Origin: Bacteroidota bacterium
Lineage (GTDB): Bacteria > Bacteroidota > Bacteroidia > Chitinophagales > Chitinophagaceae
DNA length: 64,000 bases
Direction: 5' to 3'
Assembly (NCBI GenBank): GCA_018267705.1
Contig: JAFDXX010000013.1
Span: 1-64,000 of the forward strand
Part shown: positions 42,984-52,102 of the stretch, in pieces
Numbering within the stretch: the first letter of the stretch is position 1
How the letters are laid out: the number at the start of each line of letters is the position of its first letter
The notes under the pieces: model-generated
What the model saw: only the letters and a program-made list of their open reading frames with translations
Told to the model about the DNA's origin: nothing
Databases searched by the model: none
Made by a program: the position numbers and the translations under genes

Positions 42984-43684
42984 TGCAAGAAAATAAATAC
43001 AATATATTATTGGTTGAAGATGAAGAAAACCTTCATGAAACATTAAAATTAAATTTAAAGTTAGAAGGCTATGGTGTTACTTCTGCATTTACAGGAAGTG
43101 CAGCATTAAAAGCAGTACAAGAAGAATATTTTGATTTAATTATTATGGATGTAATGCTGCCAGAAATAGATGGCATAAGCATTACAGAAACTATTAGAGT
43201 TTCTGATAATGATGTTCCTATTTTAATTTTAAGTGCAAAAAATAGCGGAGCAGATAAAATTTTAGGATTACGAAAAGGTGCAGATGATTACTTAACCAAA
43301 CCATTTAATTTAGAAGAATTATTGTTGCGTGTTGAAAAATTGATTGATAAAAACCGAAAACTGCAAGAAAAACAAACCATCGCAAATACTTACTCTTTTA
43401 ATAATTATACAATAGATTTTAAAGCACAAATAGCAATAACTAATGAAAAGAAAATTGCACTTAGCAAAAAAGAAACCATGCTTTTAAAATTGTTAATAGA
43501 AAACGAAGGAAAAGTAGTAACACGCGAAAAAATTTTACAAGTTGTTTGGGGTTACAATGTTTATCCAACTACAAGAACCATAGATAATTTTATTCTCTCT
43601 TTCAGAAAATATTTTGAGGTTGATAGTCGCAATCCGCAACACTTTCATTCGGTACGTGGTGCAGGTTATAAATTCACCAAATAG
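42983..43684 (+). CDS. OmpR/PhoB-family response regulator
   Basis: The 233-aa protein has a receiver domain (residues about 6-120) with the acidic pocket E12-D13, the phosphoacceptor D56 in 'DLIIMDVMLPEIDG', and Lys in 'DDYLTKPFNLEELL' near residue 105. The C-terminal winged helix (about 130-233) has 'IALSKKETMLLKLLIENEGKVVTREKILQVVWG' and 'TRTIDNFILSFRKYFE...HSVRGAGYKF'. It is translationally coupled to the upstream kinase (TAATG). Targets are unknown; the position after gldH suggests envelope or motility control. Confidence 0.94.
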   Translation: MQENKYNILLVEDEENLHETLKLNLKLEGYGVTSAFTGSAALKAVQEEYFDLIIMDVMLPEIDGISITETIRVSDNDVPILILSAKNSGADKILGLRKGADDYLTKPFNLEELLLRVEKLIDKNRKLQEKQTIANTYSFNNYTIDFKAQIAITNEKKIALSKKETMLLKLLIENEGKVVTREKILQVVWGYNVYPTTRTIDNFILSFRKYFEVDSRNPQHFHSVRGAGYKFTK

Positions 43685-43756
43685 TCAATAATTCTTCCAT
43701 ACAATTTCTTTTATTAACAAAAGCAGGTGCAACAATTTTTTCAGTTGCAAATAAAT

Positions 43757-43764
43757 TAAGTTTG
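43757..43764 (+). promoter_or_regulatory. Candidate -7 box for the arginase-like gene
   Basis: TAAGTTTG fits TAnnTTTG exactly, 16 bases before the ATG at 43781. Confidence 0.42.
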
Positions 43765-43780
43765 TTATAAACAACTGTAC

Positions 43781-44914
43781 ATGAGTTTTCATACAATTAT
43801 AGATTTTTTAAATCCCGTCAATCTTTCTGTTATTTCTAATGATGAAGGTTTTAGAGATACACAATTAGGAAAACATATAGAAATATATGAAGATGCTTTT
43901 CCGGATATTAACCATGCCGATTTAATTATTGTTGGTTGTGATGAATACAGAGGCTCAGGAAATTTTAGTGCACAAGTAGGAAGTGCAGATGCAGTAAGAA
44001 AAAATTTTTATAGTTTATATCATTGGCACAAAGATGTAACTGTTGCAGATATTGGCAATATAAAACAAGGTGCAAGTTTGCAAGATAGTTATGCTGCTGT
44101 TAAAACAGTTGTGAACGAATTAATTGAAGCAGGTAAACGTGTTGTAATTATTGGAGGCTCGCATGATATTACATTGGCACAATACAACGCATATGTACAA
44201 CAACAAAAAATTATTGAAGCTGTTTGTGTAGATGCAAAAATTGATTTAGATATGGATAGTGCATTACCAGCTGATAAATTTTTAATGGAAATGCTTACCG
44301 GCGAACCCAATTTCGTAAAGCATTATAATCATATTGGTTTTCAAAGTTATTATGTGCATCCGCAAATGTTAGAAACTATTGATAAATTAGGCTTTGATTG
44401 TTGGCGTGTAGGAAAAGTAAAAGAAGCTATTGAAGAAATAGAACCTGCAATTCGCAATGCCTCATTATTTTCTTTTGATATATCTGCTATTCAACATGCA
44501 CACGCCCCTGCAAATTATTTAACACCTAATGGATTTAATGGAGAAGAGGCTTGTACTTTAATGCAATATGCAGGAATGAGTACAAACCCTTGCTGCGTGG
44601 GTATTTATAATTTTTTGCATGAACAAGATGAAAAGAATTTAACCGCTACACAAATTGCACACATGCTTTGGTATTTAATGGATGGCATTCATAAAGGAAA
44701 AAGAGAGAGTAGTATAGAACACCGTAATGATTTTAATGAAGTAAAACTAATACTTGCAGATTTTGAAACTGTTTTCTTGCAAAGTAAAAAAACAGGCAGA
44801 TGGTGGATACAAATAAATGATGAGAAAATGATTCCGTGTAGCAAAACAGATTATCTTATTGCATCGCAAAATGAAATACCCGAACGTTGGTTAAGAGCTG
44901 TAGAAAGAGGTTAA
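43781..44914 (+). CDS. Divergent arginase/formimidoylglutamase-fold protein
   Basis: The 377-aa protein has the arginase-family framework, but metal ligands are altered. G125-G-S-H128-D keeps the first His. The usual Asp-Ala-His-x-Asp is D151-A-K153-I-D155, so His is replaced by Lys. The usual Ser-x-Asp-x-Asp is S231-F-D233-I-S235, so the second Asp is Ser. Two of the six Mn ligands are therefore lost, and ordinary ureohydrolase chemistry is doubtful. The end ('GRWWIQINDEKMIPCSKTDYLIAS') is a non-canonical extension. I recall a Bacteroidota-specific family of this type, often annotated formimidoylglutamase. Starts 96 bases after the response regulator, with its own promoter. Confidence 0.78.
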   Translation: MSFHTIIDFLNPVNLSVISNDEGFRDTQLGKHIEIYEDAFPDINHADLIIVGCDEYRGSGNFSAQVGSADAVRKNFYSLYHWHKDVTVADIGNIKQGASLQDSYAAVKTVVNELIEAGKRVVIIGGSHDITLAQYNAYVQQQKIIEAVCVDAKIDLDMDSALPADKFLMEMLTGEPNFVKHYNHIGFQSYYVHPQMLETIDKLGFDCWRVGKVKEAIEEIEPAIRNASLFSFDISAIQHAHAPANYLTPNGFNGEEACTLMQYAGMSTNPCCVGIYNFLHEQDEKNLTATQIAHMLWYLMDGIHKGKRESSIEHRNDFNEVKLILADFETVFLQSKKTGRWWIQINDEKMIPCSKTDYLIASQNEIPERWLRAVERG

Positions 44915-44991
44915 TTCAATATAAAAATTTGAATGTGTAATTATGTATCATTTATAATGTTTTGCACTTTCAGTATAATGAAATAAAATAA

Positions 44992-45030
44992 CAAACCCCG
45001 GCAGTATTTAAAATACTTGTCGGGGTTTTG
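44992..45030. terminator. Bidirectional terminator between arginase-like and M13 genes
   Basis: CAAACCCCG at 44992-45000 pairs with CGGGGTTTTG at 45021-45030, and the inner arms GCAGTATTT and AAATACTTGT extend the stem with one bulge and one G-T pair. It serves two converging genes. Confidence 0.85.
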
Positions 45031-45049
45031 CATATAAAGAATTGATTTA

Positions 45050-47104
45050 TTACCAAATATGTGTTCTTTGTTCGGGAGCTTTATACATTTTATCTCCGGG
45101 TGTAATATTAAATGCATCATACCATGCATCAATATTAGTAATAGGAGCATTCGTTCTATGAATACCCGGTGAGTGAGGATCTGTTTTAATTAATTGTGCT
45201 TCGGCATCTGGTAAAATATTGTTTCTCCAAACTTGTGCCCAACTTAAAAAGAAACGCTGTTGTGGTGTAAAGCCATCTATTTTTTTTCCTTCTTTAAACT
45301 GTTTAGTTTTAGTAAAGGCTTCATAAGCAATACTTAATCCACCTAAGTCTGCAAGGTTTTCTCCTAATGTTAATTTCCCTTGTACATGAATGGAATCTTG
45401 TACTGTTAAAGCATCATATTGTTTTACTACTTCATTTGCTTTAGTTTTAAATTTATCGGCATCTTCTTTTTGCCACCAATCTTTTAAATTACCTACAGCA
45501 TCAAACTGTCTTCCTTGATCATCAAAGCCATGCGTCATTTCATGACCAATAACCGCTGCAATGCCACCATAATTTACCGCATCATCTGCACCAAAATCAA
45601 AGAATGGAAATTGTAAAATTCCTGCAGGGAAAGTAATATCATTTGTTGATGGATTATAAGAGGCATTAATGGTTGGAGGTGTCATTCCCATTTCGGTTCT
45701 ATCAACAGGTTTGCCCATTTTATTTACATTAAAATTGTAAAACCAAACACTGCAGCTACGAACATTTTTATAAAAATCTTTATCAGAAATTTCTATACCA
45801 TCGTAAGTTTTCCATTTATTGGGGTATGCAATTTTTTTAACAATAGCATTTAATTTTTCTAATGCTTTTTGTTTAGTGGCTTCACTCATCCAATCTAATC
45901 GTTTAATTCTGTCTGCAAATGTTGATTGCATATTGTTTACTAAATCTACCATATATGCTTTTGCTTCGGGCTTAAAATATTTTTCTACATAAAGTTCTCC
46001 TATTAAATCACCTAACATTCTATCAATTAAACTACTCATTTTTTCCCAACGTGGTGTTGGAACTTTTTGCCCTGTTTGAACTTTATTAAATTCAAAATCT
46101 GCATCCACAAAATCATGACTTAAATAGGGGGCAGCACTTCTTATTAAATGCCAACACAAATAATTTTTCCAATCATTTAATGGTACTTCATTCAACAGTG
46201 TATTTACTTTCTTTAAAAATTCAGGATTATTTGCTAATACACTATCGGCACCTTTTATTTTTGCTTCGCTTAAAATAGAGGCCCAGTTTAAGTTTGATGT
46301 AGTTGTACTTAAATCATTTACAGAAAATTTGTGATAGGTTTTATTAGGATCACGCATTTCTATACGGCTCATTTGTGCATTTGCTAAAGCTGTTTCAATT
46401 TTTAAAACAGAGCTTGCACTTGCAGCAGCAGTAGCAGCATCTTGTCCAATTAAAGAAAACATTTTTTGTACATGCAATGTATAGGCATCACGAATTTTTT
46501 TGCTACGGGCATCATCTTTCAAATAATAATCTCTATCGGGTAAACTTGTTCCACCCTGGCTAATTGATGGAATATAAACCATAACATTTTTTCTATCGGG
46601 ACCAACATTCATTCCAAACAAAGCACTACCTAATCCGTTTATACGCATATTTATTACTTCGTGAATAATATTGGGAATGCTTGAAATATTATATATTCTT
46701 TCTATATCTGCTTTAATGGGTTGGTATCCTTTTGTTTCAATAGCTAAACTATCCATTCCGCTTTTATAAAAATCGCCAATGATTTTTGTTTTTCTATCGG
46801 GGTTTGTTGTTTTGGTTGCACCTTCTAATAAGCTTTGTAAACGTTTTGAACTTTCTTGACGCAATTCATCAAAACTGCCCCAACGTGTTCTTGATGCAGG
46901 AACAGGATTATTTTTTACCCAAGTACCATTAGCATATTGATAAAAATTATCTCCGGGTTTTGTAGATAAATCCATATTAGTTTTATCAATATATTTTCTC
47001 TTTTCGGGCGGTAATGGCTTTTTATTTTTACCACCACCATCTGCAGCGTAAGTTATACTGCTAAATAAAACAGAAGCAATTAGTAAACGATGTTGTATTT
47101 TCAT
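45050..47104 (-). CDS. M13-family (neprilysin/PepO-like) metallopeptidase
   Basis: The 684-aa precursor has a Sec signal (residues 1-21, ending 'SSITYA'). The M13 fold is clear: N-terminal 'NMDLSTKPGDNFYQYANGTWV', 'YNPSTNDITFPAGILQFPFF', the zinc motif H521-E-M-T-H525 in 'AAVIGHEMTHGFDDQGRQFD', the third-ligand motif 'GENLADLGGLSIAYEAF', and the C-terminal 'NAPITNIDAWYDAFNITPGDKMY' ending with the required Trp ('RTHIW'). It probably degrades peptides in the periplasm or outside. All catalytic residues are present. Confidence 0.94.
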   Translation of the reverse strand: MKIQHRLLIASVLFSSITYAADGGGKNKKPLPPEKRKYIDKTNMDLSTKPGDNFYQYANGTWVKNNPVPASRTRWGSFDELRQESSKRLQSLLEGATKTTNPDRKTKIIGDFYKSGMDSLAIETKGYQPIKADIERIYNISSIPNIIHEVINMRINGLGSALFGMNVGPDRKNVMVYIPSISQGGTSLPDRDYYLKDDARSKKIRDAYTLHVQKMFSLIGQDAATAAASASSVLKIETALANAQMSRIEMRDPNKTYHKFSVNDLSTTTSNLNWASILSEAKIKGADSVLANNPEFLKKVNTLLNEVPLNDWKNYLCWHLIRSAAPYLSHDFVDADFEFNKVQTGQKVPTPRWEKMSSLIDRMLGDLIGELYVEKYFKPEAKAYMVDLVNNMQSTFADRIKRLDWMSEATKQKALEKLNAIVKKIAYPNKWKTYDGIEISDKDFYKNVRSCSVWFYNFNVNKMGKPVDRTEMGMTPPTINASYNPSTNDITFPAGILQFPFFDFGADDAVNYGGIAAVIGHEMTHGFDDQGRQFDAVGNLKDWWQKEDADKFKTKANEVVKQYDALTVQDSIHVQGKLTLGENLADLGGLSIAYEAFTKTKQFKEGKKIDGFTPQQRFFLSWAQVWRNNILPDAEAQLIKTDPHSPGIHRTNAPITNIDAWYDAFNITPGDKMYKAPEQRTHIW

Positions 47105-47267
47105 CTCAGTTAATTTTAAGGAGAATGAAATTAATGCTTTGATGATTATAATTTTAACTTTTTAGGTGAATAGAAACCGTAGTCGTTTGTTTATTAAAAA
47201 ATAACATGGTTTGGTATTCATTTGCTCTATCATTTTTGTATAAACTAAAAGTGAAATAAATATTGAT

Positions 47268-48578
47268 ATGAAGAAAACACACATTAATTCTTTTATAAAA
47301 CTTATTGTAGGTTGCTGGTTATTTTTTGCATGTTCTGTTCAAAAACAAATTGCAAAGCAAGCACAACAATCTATTTTAAACGATAGTAATTTTTCTGTTG
47401 CACATGTTGGCATTGCATTGTTTGATGTAGAAAAACAACAATATGTTTATAATTATCAAGGGAATAAATATTTTGTTCCGGCAAGTAATACTAAACTGCT
47501 TACTTGTTATGCAGCCATGAAATATTTAGGAGATAGTTTGGTTGGATTAAAATATATAAAAGATGAAAATGAATATACTGTAAAATTTACAGGAGATCCT
47601 ACATTATTGCATTCTGATTTTAAACAACATCCTGTGTATGATTTCTTTAAAAAAAATCATGATAACATAACAGTAATTCCTGCAGATTGGAAAGCGGCAA
47701 AATACGGTGCCGGTTGGGCTTGGAACGATTATGATGCAGATTATATGCCCGAAAGAAGTGCAATGCCTATATATGGCAATACGATTAAATTTTCTAAAAA
47801 TAGAAACGCAATTATTGCCATGCCAAAATTGTTTCAAGATTCTATATTAATGTTGGCAGATACAAGACAAAATAATTTTAAAATTGAAAGAGATGAAAAT
47901 GCAAATTACTTTACCGTAAAAGCAAGTGACTCTAAATTTACTGGTGCAGAAATTCCTTTTATTACTTCTTTTGATTTAGGAATAAAACTATTGCAAGATA
48001 GCTTACACAATGATATTACAGCTATTGATGCCGAAGTAAAAAATATTGGATGGAAAAATTTATACTCTCAACCAACAGACTCATTATTAAAAACTATGAT
48101 GCACAGAAGTGATAACTTTTTTGCAGAACAAACTTTATTAATGATAAGCAATGAAAGGTTGGGTTATATGAATGATAGAAAAATAATTGATACTCTTTTA
48201 AAAACAGATTATGCTGCTATGCCTCAAAAACCACGTTGGGTAGATGGAAGCGGCTTAAGTAGATATGATTTAGTAACACCACAAGATTTTGTTTTTGTAT
48301 TAAATAAAATGAAACAAGAATTTAGTTGGAATAGAATAACTTCTATTTTACAAACAGGCAATCAAGGCACATTAAAAGGTTTATATAAAAATTATGCAGG
48401 AAAAATTTATGCTAAAACAGGTACCCTTAGTGGTGTAGTAGCTTTAAGCGGATACATTATAACCAACAAAGGCAAGCAATATATTTTTTCTTTATTGGTT
48501 AATTCGCATCAAACATCTGCAAGTAATATTAGAAAAGGGTTTGAAAAATTTATTACAGAAATTATTAATAAATATTAA
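47268..48578 (+). CDS. dacB: PBP4-type D-alanyl-D-alanine carboxypeptidase/endopeptidase lipoprotein
   Basis: The 436-aa protein is an S13-type peptidase that trims or cuts peptidoglycan crosslinks. Its three active-site motifs are in order: S73-N-T-K76 ('VPASNTKLLTC'), S281-D-N283 ('HRSDNFFAEQTLL') and K383-T-G385 ('YAKTGTLSGVVALSGY'). The long insertion between the first two motifs is typical for PBP4/DacB. The N-terminus has a lipobox-like 'LFFAC' (Cys about residue 22), so it is probably a lipoprotein, not a soluble periplasmic enzyme. Its last 4 bases overlap the end of the convergent SDR gene. Confidence 0.9.
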   Translation: MKKTHINSFIKLIVGCWLFFACSVQKQIAKQAQQSILNDSNFSVAHVGIALFDVEKQQYVYNYQGNKYFVPASNTKLLTCYAAMKYLGDSLVGLKYIKDENEYTVKFTGDPTLLHSDFKQHPVYDFFKKNHDNITVIPADWKAAKYGAGWAWNDYDADYMPERSAMPIYGNTIKFSKNRNAIIAMPKLFQDSILMLADTRQNNFKIERDENANYFTVKASDSKFTGAEIPFITSFDLGIKLLQDSLHNDITAIDAEVKNIGWKNLYSQPTDSLLKTMMHRSDNFFAEQTLLMISNERLGYMNDRKIIDTLLKTDYAAMPQKPRWVDGSGLSRYDLVTPQDFVFVLNKMKQEFSWNRITSILQTGNQGTLKGLYKNYAGKIYAKTGTLSGVVALSGYIITNKGKQYIFSLLVNSHQTSASNIRKGFEKFITEIINKY

Positions 48579-49402
48579 ACAAATAAATCAGTAAATAAAG
48601 TTGCTCCATCAATAACAGAATATTTAGACAAATCTGTTATACCTTCTTTAGCCAATATTTCTTCATCAATAAAAGTATTTCCGGTGTATTGTAAATTTTC
48701 TTTATTTAAAATATAATAAGCTGCATCGGCAAGTATATCAACAGTTCTGCTCATTTTGGCTAATGTTTCGCCTCCTAAAATATTTCTTACGGCTGCAGTA
48801 TCAATAGTTGTTTTGGGCCATAATGCATTGCTTGCAATGTTATCTTTTTTAAATTCTTCTGCCCAGCCCAAAGCCATCATACTCATATTAAATTTACTCA
48901 TGGTATAAGCTATATGCGGACCCAACCATTTTGGAATAATATTTATAGGTGGAGATAAAGTAAGAATATGTGCATTGGTAGATTTTTTTAAATGCGGAAT
49001 ACAATGTTTAGTTACCAAAAAAGTTCCGCGAACATTAATGCTGTGCATTAAATCAAAACGTTTGGCTTCTGTTTGTTCGGTGTTGGTGAGTTGAATGGCA
49101 GATGCATTATTAATAACAATATCAATTCCGCCAAAAACTTCAATAGTTTTATTTATGGCAGCTTCAATTTGGTCTTCAAATCTAATATCAACTTGTAAAG
49201 GCAAAGCCCTGCCGCCCGCTTCCTCTATTTCTTTTGCGGCAGAAAAAATGGTTCCTCCTAATTTAGAATTTTCTTCTACACTTTTTGCAGCAATTACAAT
49301 GTTAGCTCCATCTTGTGCTAACTTTAATGCAATAGCTTTACCAATACCTCTACTTGCACCTGTTATAAAAACTGTTTTGTTTTTAAAGTTCATATTATTC
49401 AT
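48575..49402 (-). CDS. Short-chain dehydrogenase (HSDL2-like SDR)
   Basis: The 275-aa classical SDR has T14-G-A-S-R-G-I-G21, 'INNASAIQL' (NNA motif near 98-100), a Ser at 150 and the catalytic Tyr166-x-x-x-Lys170 ('YTMSKFNMSMMALGWAEEF'). The 'HILTLSPPINIIPKWLGPHIAYTMSKFNMS' stretch resembles the hydroxysteroid-dehydrogenase-like-2 (HSDL2) branch, which acts on lipids, but the substrate is unknown. A second Met at 49393 is an alternative start. Tail-to-tail overlap of 4 bases with dacB. Confidence 0.88.
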   Translation of the reverse strand: MNNMNFKNKTVFITGASRGIGKAIALKLAQDGANIVIAAKSVEENSKLGGTIFSAAKEIEEAGGRALPLQVDIRFEDQIEAAINKTIEVFGGIDIVINNASAIQLTNTEQTEAKRFDLMHSINVRGTFLVTKHCIPHLKKSTNAHILTLSPPINIIPKWLGPHIAYTMSKFNMSMMALGWAEEFKKDNIASNALWPKTTIDTAAVRNILGGETLAKMSRTVDILADAAYYILNKENLQYTGNTFIDEEILAKEGITDLSKYSVIDGATLFTDLFV

Positions 49403-49472
49403 ATTGTAAATGAAAAATTATAAATGATTGAATAAACTTATTATTTATCATTCATAACGCATAATAATTTTT

Positions 49473-50048
49473 TCAATCTAAAAAATTGTTTACGGTTTCT
49501 TCTGCTTCTTTACAAGCATTTTCAAACACATCGTTTACAATAACTTTTGTAAAATGCTGTTTAAAAGAAATTTCGTAAGTAGCTTTATTTATACGTGTAG
49601 CAATGCTTTCAGCAGTTTCTGTTCCTCTGGCTATCAATCGTTTTTTTAATTCATCTATACTGGGCGGTTGTATAAAAATAGAAAGTGTGGTTTGTGGAAA
49701 TTGTTGCTGCACATGAATAGCTCCTTTTACATCAATGTCTAAAACCGGAATTTTATTTAAATTCCAAATGCGTTGTAATTCTTCTTTTAATGTGCCGTAA
49801 TATTTTCCTTCATATACCATTTCCCATTCTACAAAAGCATTCTCTTTTATTTTTTGTCTAAACGTTTCTATACTTATAAAATGATAATCTTTCCCATCAA
49901 CTTCTCCTTCTCTGGCTTGCCTTGTTGCAGCAGAAATAGAAAAACTTAATTGAGAAAAATGATTTAATAAAAAATGCGTAATAGAGGTTTTTCCGGCACC
50001 ACTTGGTGCAGTAAGTATAATTAACTTTTGATTATTGTGTACTTCCAT
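49473..50048 (-). CDS. gmk: Guanylate kinase
   Basis: Gmk phosphorylates GMP to GDP. The 191-aa protein has the P-loop A-P-S-G-A-G-K-T (residues 14-21), 'SISAATRQAREGEVDGKDYHFIS', the GMP-binding 'FVEWEMVYEGKYYGTLKEEL', 'PVLDIDVKGAIHVQQ' and the lid 'LIARGTETAESIATRI'. The start is set at the ATG of 50046-50048; an in-frame TTG two codons upstream would add only two residues. Normal length. Divergent from the SprB-repeat gene. Confidence 0.95.
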   Translation of the reverse strand: MEVHNNQKLIILTAPSGAGKTSITHFLLNHFSQLSFSISAATRQAREGEVDGKDYHFISIETFRQKIKENAFVEWEMVYEGKYYGTLKEELQRIWNLNKIPVLDIDVKGAIHVQQQFPQTTLSIFIQPPSIDELKKRLIARGTETAESIATRINKATYEISFKQHFTKVIVNDVFENACKEAEETVNNFLD

Positions 50049-50144
50049 GTACAAATAAACTACAAAAAATGAATGAATGATTTATTAATTGAAAACTTAT
50101 TACTTACAACTTTGTATATTGCATGTTTCCTTATACTTGAGCTT

Positions 50145-52040
50145 TTGAAAACGCCAATATTTTACTTTTTGCTTTTTACGGCAATATCTATAAATAAAAA
50201 TTTGTTTGCTCAGTGCAGTACAACAATTAATACTTACCCATATAATGAAGGTTTTGAAAATGATAACGGTAATTGGATTACAGGTGGTAATGCTTCTACT
50301 TGGGCTTGGGGCACACCTAATAAACCTGTTATAAAAACGGCAGGTGGCGGAAATAAATGTTGGGTAAATGGCGGATTAACGGGAGGTTCTTATCCAAATA
50401 ACGAAGCCTCTTGGTTAGTTAGCCCGTGTTTCGATTTTTCTGCTTTAACTAATCCGTATATAAGTTTTAAAATATTTTGGAATACAGAAAAAAACTATGA
50501 TGGTGTTACCTTTCAATATAGTATTGATGGTGGAAATTCATGGGCAGCTTTAGGTACTTATAGCGATTATACTTCTTGCCCCTCTAATAATTGGTTTAAT
50601 ACTTCTAATATTAGTGTATTGGGAAATACCGGATGGACAGGAAATATTAAAACTGTTTCATATAGCGATGGCGGTACTAATTGTGGTATTGGCGGTGGAC
50701 CTAATAATTGGGTTACTGCACAACACACTTTAAATATGTTGGCAGGAAAACCGAATGTTAGATTTAGATTTTTATTTGGTGCAGGAACAAAATGTAATGA
50801 TTTTGATGGCGTTGCTGTAGATGATATATATATTAATGAAGCTCCGGCAAGTTCAGCAGATTTTAGTTTTACTTGTTCTGCAAATAATACCGTTTCATTT
50901 ACAACTGTTACTGCAGGAAGTTGTCCGGTCAGTTATTCTTGGAATTTTGGAGATGTTGCAAGTGGAAGCAACAACACATCAACTATTGCAAATCCAACAC
51001 ACACGTTTTCTGCTGCAGGAACTTACACGGTAACAGAAGATATTAGGTTTTCAAACGGATCTACCGCTAATATTCAAAAAAATATTACTGTGTTAAGTGT
51101 TAGTACAAATATTACATCTACCATAAATTGTAATGGAGATGCAACAGGAGCAGCAACAGCAATAGTAAGTGGTGGCAGCAGCAGCTCTTATAATTATACT
51201 TGGAATACAAACCCGGTGCAAACAACAGCAACAGCAAGTAATTTAAAAGCAGGAACATATACGGTTACGGTTAGTGCAACCAATGCTTGCACCGTTAGCT
51301 CAAATGTTATATTAACAGAACCTACTGCAATAGCGGCATCTATTCAACCAACAAAATCTAAATGTGGCAATAGCAATGGTGCAATAATAGCAAGTGTTAG
51401 CGGCGGAACGGCTCCGTATAATTATTTGTGGAATAGTGGACAAACAACGGCTTCTATTAATAATATTATGGCAGGCAACTATTCATTACAAGTTACAGAT
51501 GCTAATAATTGTATTAGTAACTTTAATAATATAATAGTAGCCGATGTAACGATTCCTGTAAATGTTTTTTTGGGGAATGATACCAGTATTTGCCCGGGAG
51601 ATATGCTTACACTAAAACCCGGAGTTTTTGCACAATATTTATGGCAAGATAATTCTACATCATCTACTTATGTTGTAACTACAACCGGAACATATAGCGT
51701 AAAAGTAAAAGATAACAATGGGTGCACCGGTACAAGCAGCATTAATGTAACGGTTGATTGTTCTGATATTTATTTTCCATCTGGTTTTACTCCTAATGGA
51801 GATGGAAGAAATGATAATTTTGGGCCTTTGGGAAATTTGGCTGCATTAAAAAATTACACATTAACTGTTTATGGAAGATGGGGTGAAATTATTTTTCAAT
51901 CAACTAATCCATTTAAAAAATGGGATGGAACATTTAAAGGGATGCAATTAGATGGTGGAACTTTTGTTTGGTTCGCATCTTATTCTTTCAACGGTTTGCC
52001 GCAAACAACAAAAAAAGGAACTATTACTATTATACGATAA
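50145..52040 (+). CDS. SprB-repeat/PKD surface protein with T9SS type B sorting domain
   Basis: The frame is open from 50073, but a TTG at 50145 gives a clean Sec signal (Lys-Thr-Pro-Ile-Phe-Tyr-Phe..., ending Leu-Phe-Ala-Gln), whereas the longer form begins with an odd double-hydrophobic leader. I therefore favour 50145 (631 aa). A jelly-roll-like N-terminal domain (with 'GFENDNGNW' and 'WLVSPCFDFSALTNPYISF') is followed by a PKD domain ('SYSWNFGDVASGS', 'HTFSAAGTYTVTEDI'), two SprB-type repeats ('TINCNGDATGAATAIVSGG', 'KSKCGNSNGAIIASVSGG') and the gliding-associated C-terminal domain ('FPSGFTPNGDGRNDNF' to the end). A cell-surface adhesin or matrix protein exported by the T9SS is likely. 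Confidence 0.85.
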   Translation: MKTPIFYFLLFTAISINKNLFAQCSTTINTYPYNEGFENDNGNWITGGNASTWAWGTPNKPVIKTAGGGNKCWVNGGLTGGSYPNNEASWLVSPCFDFSALTNPYISFKIFWNTEKNYDGVTFQYSIDGGNSWAALGTYSDYTSCPSNNWFNTSNISVLGNTGWTGNIKTVSYSDGGTNCGIGGGPNNWVTAQHTLNMLAGKPNVRFRFLFGAGTKCNDFDGVAVDDIYINEAPASSADFSFTCSANNTVSFTTVTAGSCPVSYSWNFGDVASGSNNTSTIANPTHTFSAAGTYTVTEDIRFSNGSTANIQKNITVLSVSTNITSTINCNGDATGAATAIVSGGSSSSYNYTWNTNPVQTTATASNLKAGTYTVTVSATNACTVSSNVILTEPTAIAASIQPTKSKCGNSNGAIIASVSGGTAPYNYLWNSGQTTASINNIMAGNYSLQVTDANNCISNFNNIIVADVTIPVNVFLGNDTSICPGDMLTLKPGVFAQYLWQDNSTSSTYVVTTTGTYSVKVKDNNGCTGTSSINVTVDCSDIYFPSGFTPNGDGRNDNFGPLGNLAALKNYTLTVYGRWGEIIFQSTNPFKKWDGTFKGMQLDGGTFVWFASYSFNGLPQTTKKGTITIIR

Positions 52041-52044
52041 TAAA

Positions 52045-52073
52045 AAACGAAGCTACATAATGTAACTTCGTTT
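52045..52073. terminator. Terminator between the SprB-repeat gene and gcvH
   Basis: AAACGAAGCTACAT pairs with ATGTAACTTCGTTT (one mismatch) across a tight turn, followed on the minus strand by further T. It lies 5 bases past the rightward stop and about 30 past the gcvH stop. Confidence 0.7.
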
Positions 52074-52102
52074 GCACAATAAATATTATTAATTATTTAA
52101 AT

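Noticed and set aside
51110-51545. Repeated segments in the SprB-repeat gene as a DNA repeat
   Set aside because: They are diverged protein repeats with little nucleotide identity, already explained by SprB-type domains.
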